Positions 17,009 to 25,615 of a DNA stretch of 64,000 nt are shown one piece after another; position 1 is the first letter of the stretch; every line of letters begins with the position of its first letter. A program made the position numbers and the translations under genes. Below the pieces are notes generated by a model. That model worked only from the letters and a program-made list of their open reading frames with translations. It was not told where the DNA came from and searched no databases. The stretch is from Bradyrhizobium diazoefficiens (GTDB lineage: Bacteria > Pseudomonadota > Alphaproteobacteria > Rhizobiales > Xanthobacteraceae): assembly GCF_016616885.1 (NCBI RefSeq), contig NZ_CP067102.1, positions 682,001 to 746,000 on the forward strand, in the 5' to 3' direction.

Positions 17009-17103
17009 GGCGAATAGCGAATGGCGAATAGGGAGTAGCGAACAGTGATCAGGAGCCGCCACCAGCGCCTACTCGCCATTCGCCATTCGCTATTCGCGCG
17101 AGC
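17009..17103. repeat. Intercistronic hairpin repeat, family B (GCGAATGGCGAATAGGG)
   Basis: The left arm (about 17010-17040) and right arm (about 17068-17100) are inverted copies of GCGAATAGCGAATGGCG-type sequence and can fold into a stem of about 30 bp with few mismatches. The element sits between the binding-protein and first permease genes. A shorter member lies at 58883-58947 between boxC and boxB. Confidence 0.75.
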
Positions 17104-17115
17104 GGAGCGAGCCCC

Positions 17116-18129
17116 ATGCTCACCATGATCGGCAAGCGCCTGATGTTCGCGATCCCCTCGCTCATCGGCGTCGTCATCGTCACCTTCCTGCTGACGCGCG
17201 CGCTGCCGGGTGATCCGGCCGCGTATTTTGCGGGGCCTGCCGCGACCAAGGAAGCGGTCGAGCAGATCCGCAAGAAGCTCGGCCTCGACAAGCCGCTGAT
17301 CGAGCAGTTCTTCCGCTACACCAACGACCTCGCGCATGGCGATTTCGGCAACTCGCTCACGACAGGCCAGCCCGTCGCTGCCGAAATTCGCAACCGCCTT
17401 CCGGCTTCCGCCGAGCTGACGCTGCTCGGCCTGATCGTCTCGATTGTCATCGCCATCCCGCTTGGCGTGCTCGCAGCAACGCGGCCGGGGTCATGGATCG
17501 ACCATTTATGTCGCGTCACGACAACGGCCGGCGTGTCGTTGCCGGTGTTCTTCACCGGCCTGGTGCTGGTCTATGTCTTTTACTTCCAGCTCGGCTGGTC
17601 GCCCGCGCCGCTCGGCCGGCTCGATGTATTCTACAGCGCGCCGTCGACGGTCACCGGCTTCTATCTGATCGACACGCTGATCGCGCGTGACCTCGAGGCG
17701 TTCCGCTCGGCGCTGAGCCAGCTCATCCTGCCGGCGACGACGCTTGCGATCTTCTCGCTGGCGCCGATCGCGCGCATGACGCGCGCCTCGATGCTGGCGG
17801 TGCTGTCATCCGAATTCGTCCGCACCGCGCGCGCCAGCGGCCTGTCGCCGGCGACCGTCATCGTCACCTACGCGTTCCGCAACGCAATGCTGCCTGTGAT
17901 CACCACGCTCAGCATGGTGTTCTCCTTCCTGCTTGGCGCCAACGTGCTGGTGGAAAAAGTCTTCGCCTGGCCCGGCATCGGCTCCTACGCGGTGGAAGCG
18001 CTGATCTCGTCGGACTTCGCGCCGGTGCAGGGCTTCGTGCTGACCATGGCGGTGATGTACGTGCTGCTCAATCTCGTGATCGACATTCTCTATGGCGTGA
18101 TCGATCCACGCGTCAGGCTTGAGGGCTGA
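17116..18129 (+). CDS. ABC transporter permease, DppB/GsiC type
   Basis: The 337-residue inner-membrane protein has about six helices. The N-terminal helix (MLTMIGKRLMFAIPSLIG) is followed by the ALPGDPA motif of this permease family, and the cytoplasmic EAA-type loop reads EFVRTARASGLSPATVI. It pairs with the DppC-type permease 3 bp downstream to form the channel. It follows the binding-protein gene after a hairpin repeat. Confidence 0.9.
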   Translation: MLTMIGKRLMFAIPSLIGVVIVTFLLTRALPGDPAAYFAGPAATKEAVEQIRKKLGLDKPLIEQFFRYTNDLAHGDFGNSLTTGQPVAAEIRNRLPASAELTLLGLIVSIVIAIPLGVLAATRPGSWIDHLCRVTTTAGVSLPVFFTGLVLVYVFYFQLGWSPAPLGRLDVFYSAPSTVTGFYLIDTLIARDLEAFRSALSQLILPATTLAIFSLAPIARMTRASMLAVLSSEFVRTARASGLSPATVIVTYAFRNAMLPVITTLSMVFSFLLGANVLVEKVFAWPGIGSYAVEALISSDFAPVQGFVLTMAVMYVLLNLVIDILYGVIDPRVRLEG

Positions 18130-18132
18130 ACC

Positions 18133-19032
18133 ATGAGCTCTGTTGCACCCGCCGTCGAACCCGCCGGTCCCGCGCGAACTTCGGGTCTGGTCGCGATCCT
18201 CGACCAGACCCGCTACGTTCTCGGCGAGAACAAGGTCACGGGCTTTTCCTTCGCCCTGCTGATCGTGATTCTGCTTGCCGCGGTCTTCGGCCCGTATGTC
18301 GTGCCGTACGATCCGCTCGCCTCGGACACGGCGGCGGCGCTGAAAGCACCGTCGGCCGCGCACTGGTTCGGCACCGATCAGCTCGGCCGCGACATCTTCA
18401 GCCGTGTCGTGGTGGCGACGCGGCTCGATACCTTCATCGCGGTCGCCTCCGTCGTGCTGGTGTTCCTGATGGGCGGGCTTGCCGGCATCGCGGCGGGCTA
18501 TTTCGGCGGCTGGACCGACCGTATCGTCGGCCGCATCGCCGACACCATCATGGCGTTCCCGCTGTTCGTGCTGGCGATGGGCATCGTCGCGGCGCTCGGC
18601 AACACTGTGCAGAACATCATTCTGGCCACGGCCATCGTCAACTTCCCGCTCTATGCCCGCGTCGCGCGCGCCGAAGCCAACGTCCGCCGCAATGCCGGCT
18701 TTGTGCAAGCCGCGCGGCTGTCGGGCAACGGCGAATTCCGCATCCTGCTGGTGCATATCCTGCCGAACATCATGCCGATCATGATCGTGCAGATGTCGCT
18801 GACCATGGGTTACGCCATTTTGAATGCCGCCGGCCTGTCTTTCATCGGCCTCGGTGTCCGGCCGCCGACCGCCGAATGGGGCATCATGGTCGCGGAAGGG
18901 GCGGGCTTCATGGTCTCCGGTGAATGGTGGATCGCGCTGTTCCCCGGCCTCGCGCTGATGATCGCCGTGTTCTGCTTCAATCTCCTCGGCGACGGCCTGC
19001 GCGATATCGTCGATCCCCAGCGGAGGACGTGA
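18133..19032 (+). CDS. ABC transporter permease, DppC type
   Basis: This 299-residue permease has the family's extended N-terminus, then about six helices. Typical motifs are HWFGTDQLGRDIFSRV near residue 75 and the EAA-like loop NAGFVQAARLSGNG. It forms the translocation path with the DppB-type subunit. The gap to the ATPase gene is about 95 bp, which holds the ATPase ribosome binding site (GAGGGGAGG near 19113). Confidence 0.9.
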   Translation: MSSVAPAVEPAGPARTSGLVAILDQTRYVLGENKVTGFSFALLIVILLAAVFGPYVVPYDPLASDTAAALKAPSAAHWFGTDQLGRDIFSRVVVATRLDTFIAVASVVLVFLMGGLAGIAAGYFGGWTDRIVGRIADTIMAFPLFVLAMGIVAALGNTVQNIILATAIVNFPLYARVARAEANVRRNAGFVQAARLSGNGEFRILLVHILPNIMPIMIVQMSLTMGYAILNAAGLSFIGLGVRPPTAEWGIMVAEGAGFMVSGEWWIALFPGLALMIAVFCFNLLGDGLRDIVDPQRRT

Positions 19033-19126
19033 TGGTCGATTTTCCGCGAAGATTCTTCAATGATTCCAATGCCGCTCTACTGTGCATGGGGTTGTTTTTG
19101 AGCGTCTTGGGCGAGGGGAGGTATCC

Positions 19127-20857
19127 ATGACCGCCCAGCCACTGCTCGACGTCCAGGACCTCACGGTCGAATTCACCACCCGCCGCGGCATCGTCAAGGC
19201 CGTGCAGCACGTCAACATCTCCGTGGCCAAGGGCGAGACGCTTGCCATCGTCGGCGAGTCCGGCTCCGGCAAGTCGGTGACGTCTTACGCGGTGATGCGC
19301 ATCCTCGACCGCGCCGGCAGGATCGCCGAGGGCTCGGTGATGTTTTCCGGCATCGACGTCAAGGCCGCGACCGAAGACCAGATGCGCGACCTGCGCGGCC
19401 GTGAAGTCTCGATGATCTTCCAGAACCCGCGCGCGGCGCTCAACCCGATCCGCAAGGTCGGCGACCAGATCGAGGACGTGCTGCGCACCCATGTGCAGCA
19501 GGCCCAGGTCACAGATCGCGGCGAGAAGGCGATCGAGGCGCTGGAGCAGGTCAAGATCGCCCGCCCGCGCGAGCGCTATCACGCCTATCCGTTCGAGCTG
19601 TCCGGCGGCATGTGCCAGCGCGTCGTCATCGCGCTCGCGCTCGCCTGCAATCCGCAATTGCTGATCGCGGACGAGCCGACCACCGGCCTCGACGTCACCA
19701 CCCAGAAGGCGGTGATGGATCTGATCGTCGAGCTGACCAAGCGCAAGGCGATGTCGACCATCCTGATCACCCACGATCTTGGCCTCGCCGCTGCCTATTG
19801 CGACCGCGTCGTGGTGATGGAGAAGGGCCGGGTGGTCGAGACCGCCAAGGCCGCCGACATTTTTGCCAATCCGCAGCACCCCTACACCAAGAAGCTCATG
19901 CGCGCGACACCGCGGCTTGGTGTGTCGTTGCGGGATTTGCTGCCCGAAGAGGAGGGCGCTGCCTTCGCCTCTCCCCGCGTGCGGGAAGAGGCCGACGCGC
20001 AAAGCGGGGCGAGGGAGAAGACACCCCTCCTGCGCATCGAAAAGCTCGTCAAGGAATACCCCCGCCAGGGCGCCACCGCCACGCTCGGAAAACTGTTCGG
20101 CCGCAAGCCGCCTGTGGAGCCGGATGTGTTCCGTGCCGTCGACGGCATCAGCTTCGCGATCGGCCATGGCGAGAGCGTCGGCCTGGTCGGCGAATCCGGC
20201 TGCGGCAAATCGACCACGTCGATGATGCTGATGCGGCTCCTGGACCAGACCTCCGGCCTGATCCAGTTCGACGGCGAGGACATCGGCGGCATCGCGCCAA
20301 CTTCGTTTGCCCGGCTGCCGCAGCGCAGCCGCATCCAGATGGTGTTCCAGGATCCGACCGACAGCCTCAACCCGCGCTTCACCGCCGCGCGCGCCATTGT
20401 CGATCCGATCATGCAGCTCGGCGGCATCAGGGGCCGCGACGGGCTCCGCACCCGCTGCGAGGACCTGGCCACCATGGTCGGCCTGCCGCACAATCTGCTC
20501 GATCGCTTCCCGCACCAGCTCTCCGGCGGCCAGAAGGCCCGCGTCGGCATCGCCCGCGCCATCGCGCTGCATCCAAAGCTCGTCATCCTGGACGAGCCGA
20601 CGGCGGCGCTCGACGTCTCGGTGCAGGCTGTCGTCCTGAATCTGCTTCAGGACCTGAAGGCGCGGCTAGGTATGAGCTATCTGTTCGTCTCGCATGATTT
20701 GAATGTAGTGCGCTTGTTGTGCGATCGTGTCATTGTGATGCGGACGGGGCGGATCGTCGAAGAGGGCTGTTCCGAGAAGGTCTTGAGCGATCCGCAGGAC
20801 GACTACACCAAGGAGCTGCTGACGGCGATCCCGCATCCGCCGTTGCAGGTACACTGA
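19127..20857 (+). CDS. Fused ABC transporter ATPase (DppD-DppF in one chain)
   Basis: The 576-residue protein contains two complete ABC ATPase domains. The first is at about residues 5-260 (Walker A GESGSGKS, signature LSGGMCQR, Walker B LLIADEPT); the second is at about 305-570 (GESGCGKS, LSGGQKAR, LVILDEPT). It powers import through the two permeases upstream. The linker at about residues 281-303 is encoded by a sequence that matches the genome's intergenic hairpin repeat, kept in frame. ATG 19127 is chosen over 19082 because of the strong ribosome binding site GAGGGGAGG. Confidence 0.92.
   Translation: MTAQPLLDVQDLTVEFTTRRGIVKAVQHVNISVAKGETLAIVGESGSGKSVTSYAVMRILDRAGRIAEGSVMFSGIDVKAATEDQMRDLRGREVSMIFQNPRAALNPIRKVGDQIEDVLRTHVQQAQVTDRGEKAIEALEQVKIARPRERYHAYPFELSGGMCQRVVIALALACNPQLLIADEPTTGLDVTTQKAVMDLIVELTKRKAMSTILITHDLGLAAAYCDRVVVMEKGRVVETAKAADIFANPQHPYTKKLMRATPRLGVSLRDLLPEEEGAAFASPRVREEADAQSGAREKTPLLRIEKLVKEYPRQGATATLGKLFGRKPPVEPDVFRAVDGISFAIGHGESVGLVGESGCGKSTTSMMLMRLLDQTSGLIQFDGEDIGGIAPTSFARLPQRSRIQMVFQDPTDSLNPRFTAARAIVDPIMQLGGIRGRDGLRTRCEDLATMVGLPHNLLDRFPHQLSGGQKARVGIARAIALHPKLVILDEPTAALDVSVQAVVLNLLQDLKARLGMSYLFVSHDLNVVRLLCDRVIVMRTGRIVEEGCSEKVLSDPQDDYTKELLTAIPHPPLQVH
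19968..20020. repeat. Hairpin repeat embedded in the ATPase coding sequence
   Basis: CCTCTCCCCGC at 19968-19978 and GCGGGAAGAGG at 19981-19991 form a stem with one mismatch, followed by a CGAC-GCG-CAAAGCG-GGGCGAGGGAG tail typical of the intergenic CCTCTCCCC family. It encodes part of the interdomain linker and causes no frameshift. Confidence 0.6.
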
Positions 20858-20883
20858 GAGTGCACTGATTGTTTGGGAGCGTG

Positions 20884-21063
20884 ATGGCCGAGCCGCTGGA
20901 CGATTATATCGACGCCGTATCGAAAGCGCTGGCGCTGCCGGTCAAGGAGGCCTGGCGGCCCGCGGTGCGCGCCAATCTCGAAGTGTCGCTGCGGCTTGGC
21001 CGCATGGTCGACGAATTCGTGCTGCCGGACGAGACCGAGCCGGCGCCGATCTTCACGGTCTGA
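20884..21063 (+). CDS. AtzG-like (DUF4089) small subunit of an amidase
   Basis: The 59-residue protein matches the DUF4089/AtzG/HpxX family in size and pattern: EPLDDYIDAVSKAL near the start and RANLEVSLRLGRMVDEF in the middle, ending APIFTV. In the cyanuric-acid pathway AtzG forms a complex with AtzE and is required for its folding and activity. The AtzE-like gene starts 7 bp downstream. GTG 20881 is an alternative start; ATG 20884 gives the conserved N-terminus. Confidence 0.8.
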   Translation: MAEPLDDYIDAVSKALALPVKEAWRPAVRANLEVSLRLGRMVDEFVLPDETEPAPIFTV

Positions 21064-21070
21064 CGCTGCC

Positions 21071-22465
21071 ATGACCACCAAGCCAGAGATGACGGCCTCC
21101 GAGATTGCGACCGCGGTTGCGGGCGGCAAGATGTCGGCGCTCGATGCCACTGAAGCGGCGCTCGCGCGCATCAAGCAGCACGACGGCATTCTCAATTCCT
21201 TCACCGACGTCACCGCCGACCGCGCGCGTGCGAAGGCGCGCGCGATCGATGCCGATATCGCGGCCGAAAAGACCGTCGGCCCGCTCGCCGGCGTGCCTTT
21301 TGCCGTGAAGAACCTGTTCGACGTCGCGGGTCTGCCCACGCGGGCCGGCTCGAAGATCAACCGCGATCTTGCGCCCGCCAAGCGCGACGCCACGCTGATC
21401 GAGCGCATGGAAGCCGCCGGCGCCGTGTTGGTCGGTGCGCTCAACATGGGCGAATACGCCTACGACTTCACCGGCGAGAACGTCCATGACGGTCCCTCGT
21501 GCAACCCGCATGACACCACGCGCATGACCGGTGGCTCCTCCGGCGGCTCGGGGAGCGCCGTCGGCGGCGCGCTGGTGCCGATCGCGCTCGGCTCGGACAC
21601 CAACGGTTCGATCCGCGTGCCGTCCTCGTTCTGCGGCATCTTCGGCCTGAAGCCGACCTATGGGCGGCTGTCGCGGGCGCGCTCGTTCCCGTTCGTGGCA
21701 AGCCTCGATCATCTCGGCCCGTTCGCCCGATCCGTCACCGATCTCGCGCTCGCCTATGACGCGATGCAGGGCCCGGATGCCGACGATGCCGCCTGCACCA
21801 CGCGTGGCCTGGAACCGACGCTGCCGCTGATCGCCAATCCGGTTTCGGATTTGCGCATCGCAATCGCCGGGGGCTATTTTCAGAAGAACGTGTTTCCGGA
21901 AGCTGTCGAAGCCATCGGCCGTATCGCCAAGGCGCTTGGCGCGACGAAAGTGGTCGATGTGCCCGAAGCCGCGCGCGCCCGCGCAGCAGCCTACGTCATC
22001 ACCACCACGGAAGGTGCCTCGCTGCATCTTGATCGCCTGCGCAGGCGCCCGAACGATTTCGATCCGGCCGTGCGCGACCGGCTGATCGCCGGCGCCATGG
22101 TGCCCGCGCCGCTGGTCGATCGCGCGCAAAAATTCCGCCGCTGGTATCGCGCGCAATTCGCAGAGATCTTCAAGTCCGTCGACGTGCTGATCGCACCGGC
22201 GACGCCCTGCACCGCGCCAAAACTCGGCCAGGTCAACTTCAACCTCGACGGCGTCGAGTTGCCGGTGCGCGCCAATATCGGCATCCACACCCAGCCGATC
22301 TCGTTCATCGGCTTGCCCGTGGTTGCCGTGCCGGTGCCGCTCGAGCCACTGCCGATCGGCGTGCAGATCATTGCTGCGCCCTGGCGCGAGGACATCGCGC
22401 TGCGCGTCGCCTACGCTTTGGAAAAGATGGGCGTTGCCGCCGCGCCGTCGCCAAGGGGACTTTAA
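21071..22465 (+). CDS. AtzE-family amidase (1-carboxybiuret-type amidohydrolase)
   Basis: The 464-residue cytoplasmic amidase-signature enzyme has its Ser-cisSer-Lys triad visible: the lysine in PFAVKNLFDVAG and the serines in the TGGSSGGSGSAVGG loop with the GSDTNGSIRVP block. AtzE hydrolyses the amide of 1-carboxybiuret. HpxY-type relatives act on other ureides, so the exact substrate is uncertain. It stands between AtzG-like and AtzH/HpxZ-like genes, the same order seen in characterised operons. ATG 21071 is chosen; the frame upstream overlaps the AtzG-like gene. Confidence 0.85.
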   Translation: MTTKPEMTASEIATAVAGGKMSALDATEAALARIKQHDGILNSFTDVTADRARAKARAIDADIAAEKTVGPLAGVPFAVKNLFDVAGLPTRAGSKINRDLAPAKRDATLIERMEAAGAVLVGALNMGEYAYDFTGENVHDGPSCNPHDTTRMTGGSSGGSGSAVGGALVPIALGSDTNGSIRVPSSFCGIFGLKPTYGRLSRARSFPFVASLDHLGPFARSVTDLALAYDAMQGPDADDAACTTRGLEPTLPLIANPVSDLRIAIAGGYFQKNVFPEAVEAIGRIAKALGATKVVDVPEAARARAAAYVITTTEGASLHLDRLRRRPNDFDPAVRDRLIAGAMVPAPLVDRAQKFRRWYRAQFAEIFKSVDVLIAPATPCTAPKLGQVNFNLDGVELPVRANIGIHTQPISFIGLPVVAVPVPLEPLPIGVQIIAAPWREDIALRVAYALEKMGVAAAPSPRGL

Positions 22466-22477
22466 GAGGAATTTGAG

Positions 22478-22870
22478 ATGGAGATCGATCTCCCCGACGT
22501 GATCGCGGAAGTCAAAGCCGCGTTCGAGCGCTATGAGCAGGCCCTCGTCAGCAATGACGTCGCCGTGCTCGGCGAGCTGCTTCGCAACGATCCCCGCACG
22601 CTGCGCTACGGCATCGGCGAGAACCTCTACGGCTATGAGGCGATCTCCGGCTTCCGCGCGGGCCGCTCGCCGGTCGGCCTCAACCGACGCACCGCCAAGA
22701 CCGTGATTTCGAGTTATGGTCGCGACACGGCCGTTGCCTCCACTCTGTTCTATCGCGACACGGCTCCCGGCAGGGTCGGCCGGCAGATGCAGACCTGGAT
22801 TCGCTTCCCGGAGGGCTGGCGCGTCGTCGCGGCCCATGTCAGCATCATCGACGAGTCGAAAGAGACCTGA
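22478..22870 (+). CDS. hpxZ: AtzH/HpxZ-like (DUF3225) protein
   Basis: The 130-residue protein has the SnoaL/NTF2-like DUF3225 fold: an N-terminal helix ([16 protein letters not shown]), a [13 protein letters not shown] turn, and a C-terminal [17 protein letters not shown] strand. AtzH relatives have been assigned decarboxylation of 1,3-dicarboxyurea to allophanate; HpxZ is linked to oxalurate or oxamate use. Either fits a ureide-degrading operon. The gap to the amidase gene is 12 bp and to the GntR gene 4 bp. Confidence 0.8.
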   Translation: MEIDLPDVIAEVKAAFERYEQALVSNDVAVLGELLRNDPRTLRYGIGENLYGYEAISGFRAGRSPVGLNRRTAKTVISSYGRDTAVASTLFYRDTAPGRVGRQMQTWIRFPEGWRVVAAHVSIIDESKET

Positions 22871-22874
22871 CCGT

Positions 22875-23597
22875 ATGACGCTTGACGATTTTCCGCCCGG
22901 GACACTGCCGGCCGAGCCGGTGGTGCCGCGCGTCGACCGTGCCTCGCCATCGGTGCAGAAGGTCACGCGCGCCGAGGAACTGCGTCTCCAGCTTGCCGAC
23001 GAGATCGTGCGTGGAACTCTCGCACCCGGCGCGCCGCTGGACGAGACCGACATCGCGCGGCGCTTCAGCGTTTCCCGCACGCCCGTGCGCGAAGCCTTGC
23101 GCCAGCTCGTCGCGAGCGGCCTCGTCGAATCGCGGGCCCATCGCGGTGCGGTGGTGGCGCAACCCTCGGTCGAGCGGCTGACAAGCATGTTCGAGGCGAT
23201 GGCGGAGCTGGAGGCGCTGTGCGCCGGTCTTGCCGCCGAGCGCATGTCGGCTGCCGAGCGTCACGGTCTCGAAGCCATCCACGAAGAGCTGCGCGTGCTC
23301 AGCTACGCCGGCAATCCCGACCGCTTCCACGAGGTCAACGAGCGTTTCCACAACGCGATCTATGCGGGATCGCAGAACGGCTACATCGCCGAGATCACGC
23401 TGGCGACGCGGGTCCGCGTGCAGCCGTTCCGCCGCGCCCAGTTCCGCAATCTCGGCCGTCTCGCAAAATCGCAGGCCGAGCACGACCGCGTCGTCGTCGC
23501 CATCATGCGCGGCGACAAGCAGGGCGCTACGGCGGCGATGCGCGCGCATATCGAGCTGGTGCGCGGGGAGTATGAGATCTACGCGGTGTCGGTGTGA
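22875..23597 (+). CDS. GntR-family (FadR/FCD type) regulator
   Basis: The 240-residue regulator has a winged helix at about residues 33-100 (GAPLDETDIARRFSVSRTPVREALRQL) and an all-helical FCD ligand domain after it, with the FHEVNERFHNAIY metal/ligand region. It is the last gene of the ABC-atzGEH operon, so it probably senses a pathway intermediate. It starts 4 bp after the HpxZ-like gene. Confidence 0.9.
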   Translation: MTLDDFPPGTLPAEPVVPRVDRASPSVQKVTRAEELRLQLADEIVRGTLAPGAPLDETDIARRFSVSRTPVREALRQLVASGLVESRAHRGAVVAQPSVERLTSMFEAMAELEALCAGLAAERMSAAERHGLEAIHEELRVLSYAGNPDRFHEVNERFHNAIYAGSQNGYIAEITLATRVRVQPFRRAQFRNLGRLAKSQAEHDRVVVAIMRGDKQGATAAMRAHIELVRGEYEIYAVSV

Positions 23598-23603
23598 TAC
23601 GGC

Positions 23604-25421
23604 CTATGCTGTCGCGGCTTCCTTCATATACGCGCGCCAGCCGCCATACGCCGTGATATCCCGCGCTTCGCCCAGCACTTCCGGCTCGACGAGAAACCCC
23701 TTCACGCTGCGGCCATCCGCAAGCCGGATCGTGCCAATCGCCATCGGCGCGGGAATCGCGTTGACGAACTTGCCGAAGGCCGATGACGACAGCGACCAGA
23801 TCTCCAGCTCGATCGGCGCACCCGTGCCGGCTTCGACGCGCAGCAGGCCAGGCTTCGGCGGCGTAGTCTTCAGCGCGTAGAGCTTGTAGTCCGGCGCGGT
23901 CCTGGTCGCCTCGATCAGCGTTGCGTTCAGCGTCTTCAACTCGCCGTTCAGCGCCATGCCGGAGAGATGCGCGCCGACCACGGCGATCGGGATCTCGTCG
24001 CCGCTGTTTGCGGGAAGCGGCGCGAGCGGTGCTTGCGCAACACCCTTGGCGCCGACAGTGAGCTTCGTATCCGCATGGAACACGCGGCCGATGCTCGCGA
24101 GCTGCGCATCGCGTCCCGTCGGCGCCAGCAGCGTGATGCCGAACGGAATGCCGTCCGCGCGCATCGCCGCCGGCACGGCGAGACCGCAGAGATCGAGCAA
24201 GTTCACAAAGTTGGTGTAGGTCCCGAGCCGGCTGTTGAGCTCGATCGGATTGGCCATCACCTGCGCGGTCGTATAGGCCGTCGGTGCCGTCGGTAGCACC
24301 AATGCGTCGATATTCGCAAACGTCCGCTCGGCGATCTTGCGCAGGCCCTGCAAGCGATAGAGTGCAGAGAAGGTCTCCGCCGCCGTCAGCCGTGCGCCCG
24401 CCGCGGTGATCTCGCGCGTCACCGGATGAATCGAATCAGGCGCTGAGGCCAGCAGATTCTTGATCACGAGATAGCGCTCGGCAACCCACGGCCCCTCATA
24501 GAGCAGCCGCGCCGTCTCGTAGAAAGGCTCGAGGTCGAACTCGACCAGCTCGGCGCCGAGTGCGGTCCAGCGCTTCAAGGCTTCGCCGTAAGCGGCCTCC
24601 GCCTTCTTGTCGCCGAAAAAGATCAGCTGCCCGTTGCGCGGCACGCCCAAGCGCAGATTTATAGGGAACGGCGTGATCGTGCCCAGCGGCCGGTCGCGTG
24701 AGAACGGATCGGCCTGATCAGGCCCCGTCATCACCGACAGCGCGAGCGCGGCATCATCCACCGTCAGCGCAAACACCGAGATGCAGTCGAGCGTGCGACA
24801 GGCCGGAACCAGGCCCGCGGTCGAGATCATGCCGAGGCTCGGCTTCAGCCCGACGATGTTGTTGAGCATCGCCGGCACGCGCCCGCTGCCGGCCGTGTCG
24901 GTGCCGAGCGATAGCGGCACGAGGCCAGCGCCGACCGCCACAGCCGAGCCCGAGCTCGATCCGCCGGGAATGAGGTCCTCACGAATCGCATTTTTGGGAA
25001 TGCCATAGGGCGAGCGCACGCCGACCAGGCCGGTTGCGAACTGGTCGAGATTGGTTTTTCCGATGATGATGGCGCCGGCCGCGCGCAGCCGCTCCACCGC
25101 AGTCGAGTCGTGCGTGGGCGTATAGGAGAAGGCCGGGCAGGCCGCCGTGGTCGGAAAGCCCAGCGCGTCGATATTGTCCTTCACGGCGACCGGCACGCCG
25201 TAGAGCGGCAGGCTGCCGGCATCCTTCGAGGCGAGCTTCTCTGCATCCGCGATCGCGTCCTTCTCGTCGCGCAGGCTGATGAAGATGGCGGGGTCGTTGT
25301 GGTCGCGGATGCGCTGATAGGTCCGCGCGACCGTCTGCGCCGGCGTGACCGTGCCAGCGCGATGCGCGGCCACAATCGCGGCGATCGTTTCAGGCTGCTC
25401 AGCCCCCAATTCAGCCCCCAT
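23604..25421 (-). CDS. atzF: Allophanate hydrolase
   Basis: The 605-residue enzyme splits allophanate to ammonia and CO2. The amidase domain covers about residues 1-440 (lysine in VAVKDNIDALG; serines in GGSSSGSAVAVGAG). The C-terminal domain typical of AtzF has AHLSGMALNGELKTL and KLYALKTTPPKPGL. Full length argues for function. It converges with the GntR gene (7-bp gap). ATG 25421 is chosen over 25451 because the upstream sigma-54 promoter would start transcription near 25450, leaving the longer version without a leader. Confidence 0.9.
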   Translation of the reverse strand: MGAELGAEQPETIAAIVAAHRAGTVTPAQTVARTYQRIRDHNDPAIFISLRDEKDAIADAEKLASKDAGSLPLYGVPVAVKDNIDALGFPTTAACPAFSYTPTHDSTAVERLRAAGAIIIGKTNLDQFATGLVGVRSPYGIPKNAIREDLIPGGSSSGSAVAVGAGLVPLSLGTDTAGSGRVPAMLNNIVGLKPSLGMISTAGLVPACRTLDCISVFALTVDDAALALSVMTGPDQADPFSRDRPLGTITPFPINLRLGVPRNGQLIFFGDKKAEAAYGEALKRWTALGAELVEFDLEPFYETARLLYEGPWVAERYLVIKNLLASAPDSIHPVTREITAAGARLTAAETFSALYRLQGLRKIAERTFANIDALVLPTAPTAYTTAQVMANPIELNSRLGTYTNFVNLLDLCGLAVPAAMRADGIPFGITLLAPTGRDAQLASIGRVFHADTKLTVGAKGVAQAPLAPLPANSGDEIPIAVVGAHLSGMALNGELKTLNATLIEATRTAPDYKLYALKTTPPKPGLLRVEAGTGAPIELEIWSLSSSAFGKFVNAIPAPMAIGTIRLADGRSVKGFLVEPEVLGEARDITAYGGWRAYMKEAATA

Positions 25422-25461
25422 GGCGATAAAACTCCGGCAACTTGTCTTCACCCGGAATGAA

Positions 25462-25476
25462 GCAAGCGATGTGCCA
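25462..25476 (-). promoter_or_regulatory. Sigma-54 (RpoN) promoter of atzF
   Basis: On the minus strand TGGCAC (25476-25471), five bases, then TTGC (25465-25462) match the -24/-12 consensus exactly. The start site would lie about 30 bp before the atzF ATG, the same geometry as the promoter at 15326. Confidence 0.75.
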
Positions 25477-25615
25477 TTGTGTACATTATCCGGGCAGCGC
25501 GGTCGCTCCGGATATTATCGAAAGATCAGCAGCTTGTGGGATGTCTCGATGATCGATTGGGCGGGCATGCCAAGGCCCTGTTGCGGGCATTTGCCCAAAT
25601 CATGAGCAGTCCGGA

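Noticed and set aside
25422..25451. Earlier ATG for atzF at 25451
   Set aside because: The sigma-54 promoter would begin the transcript at about this base, leaving no leader; the family N-terminus also fits ATG 25421.
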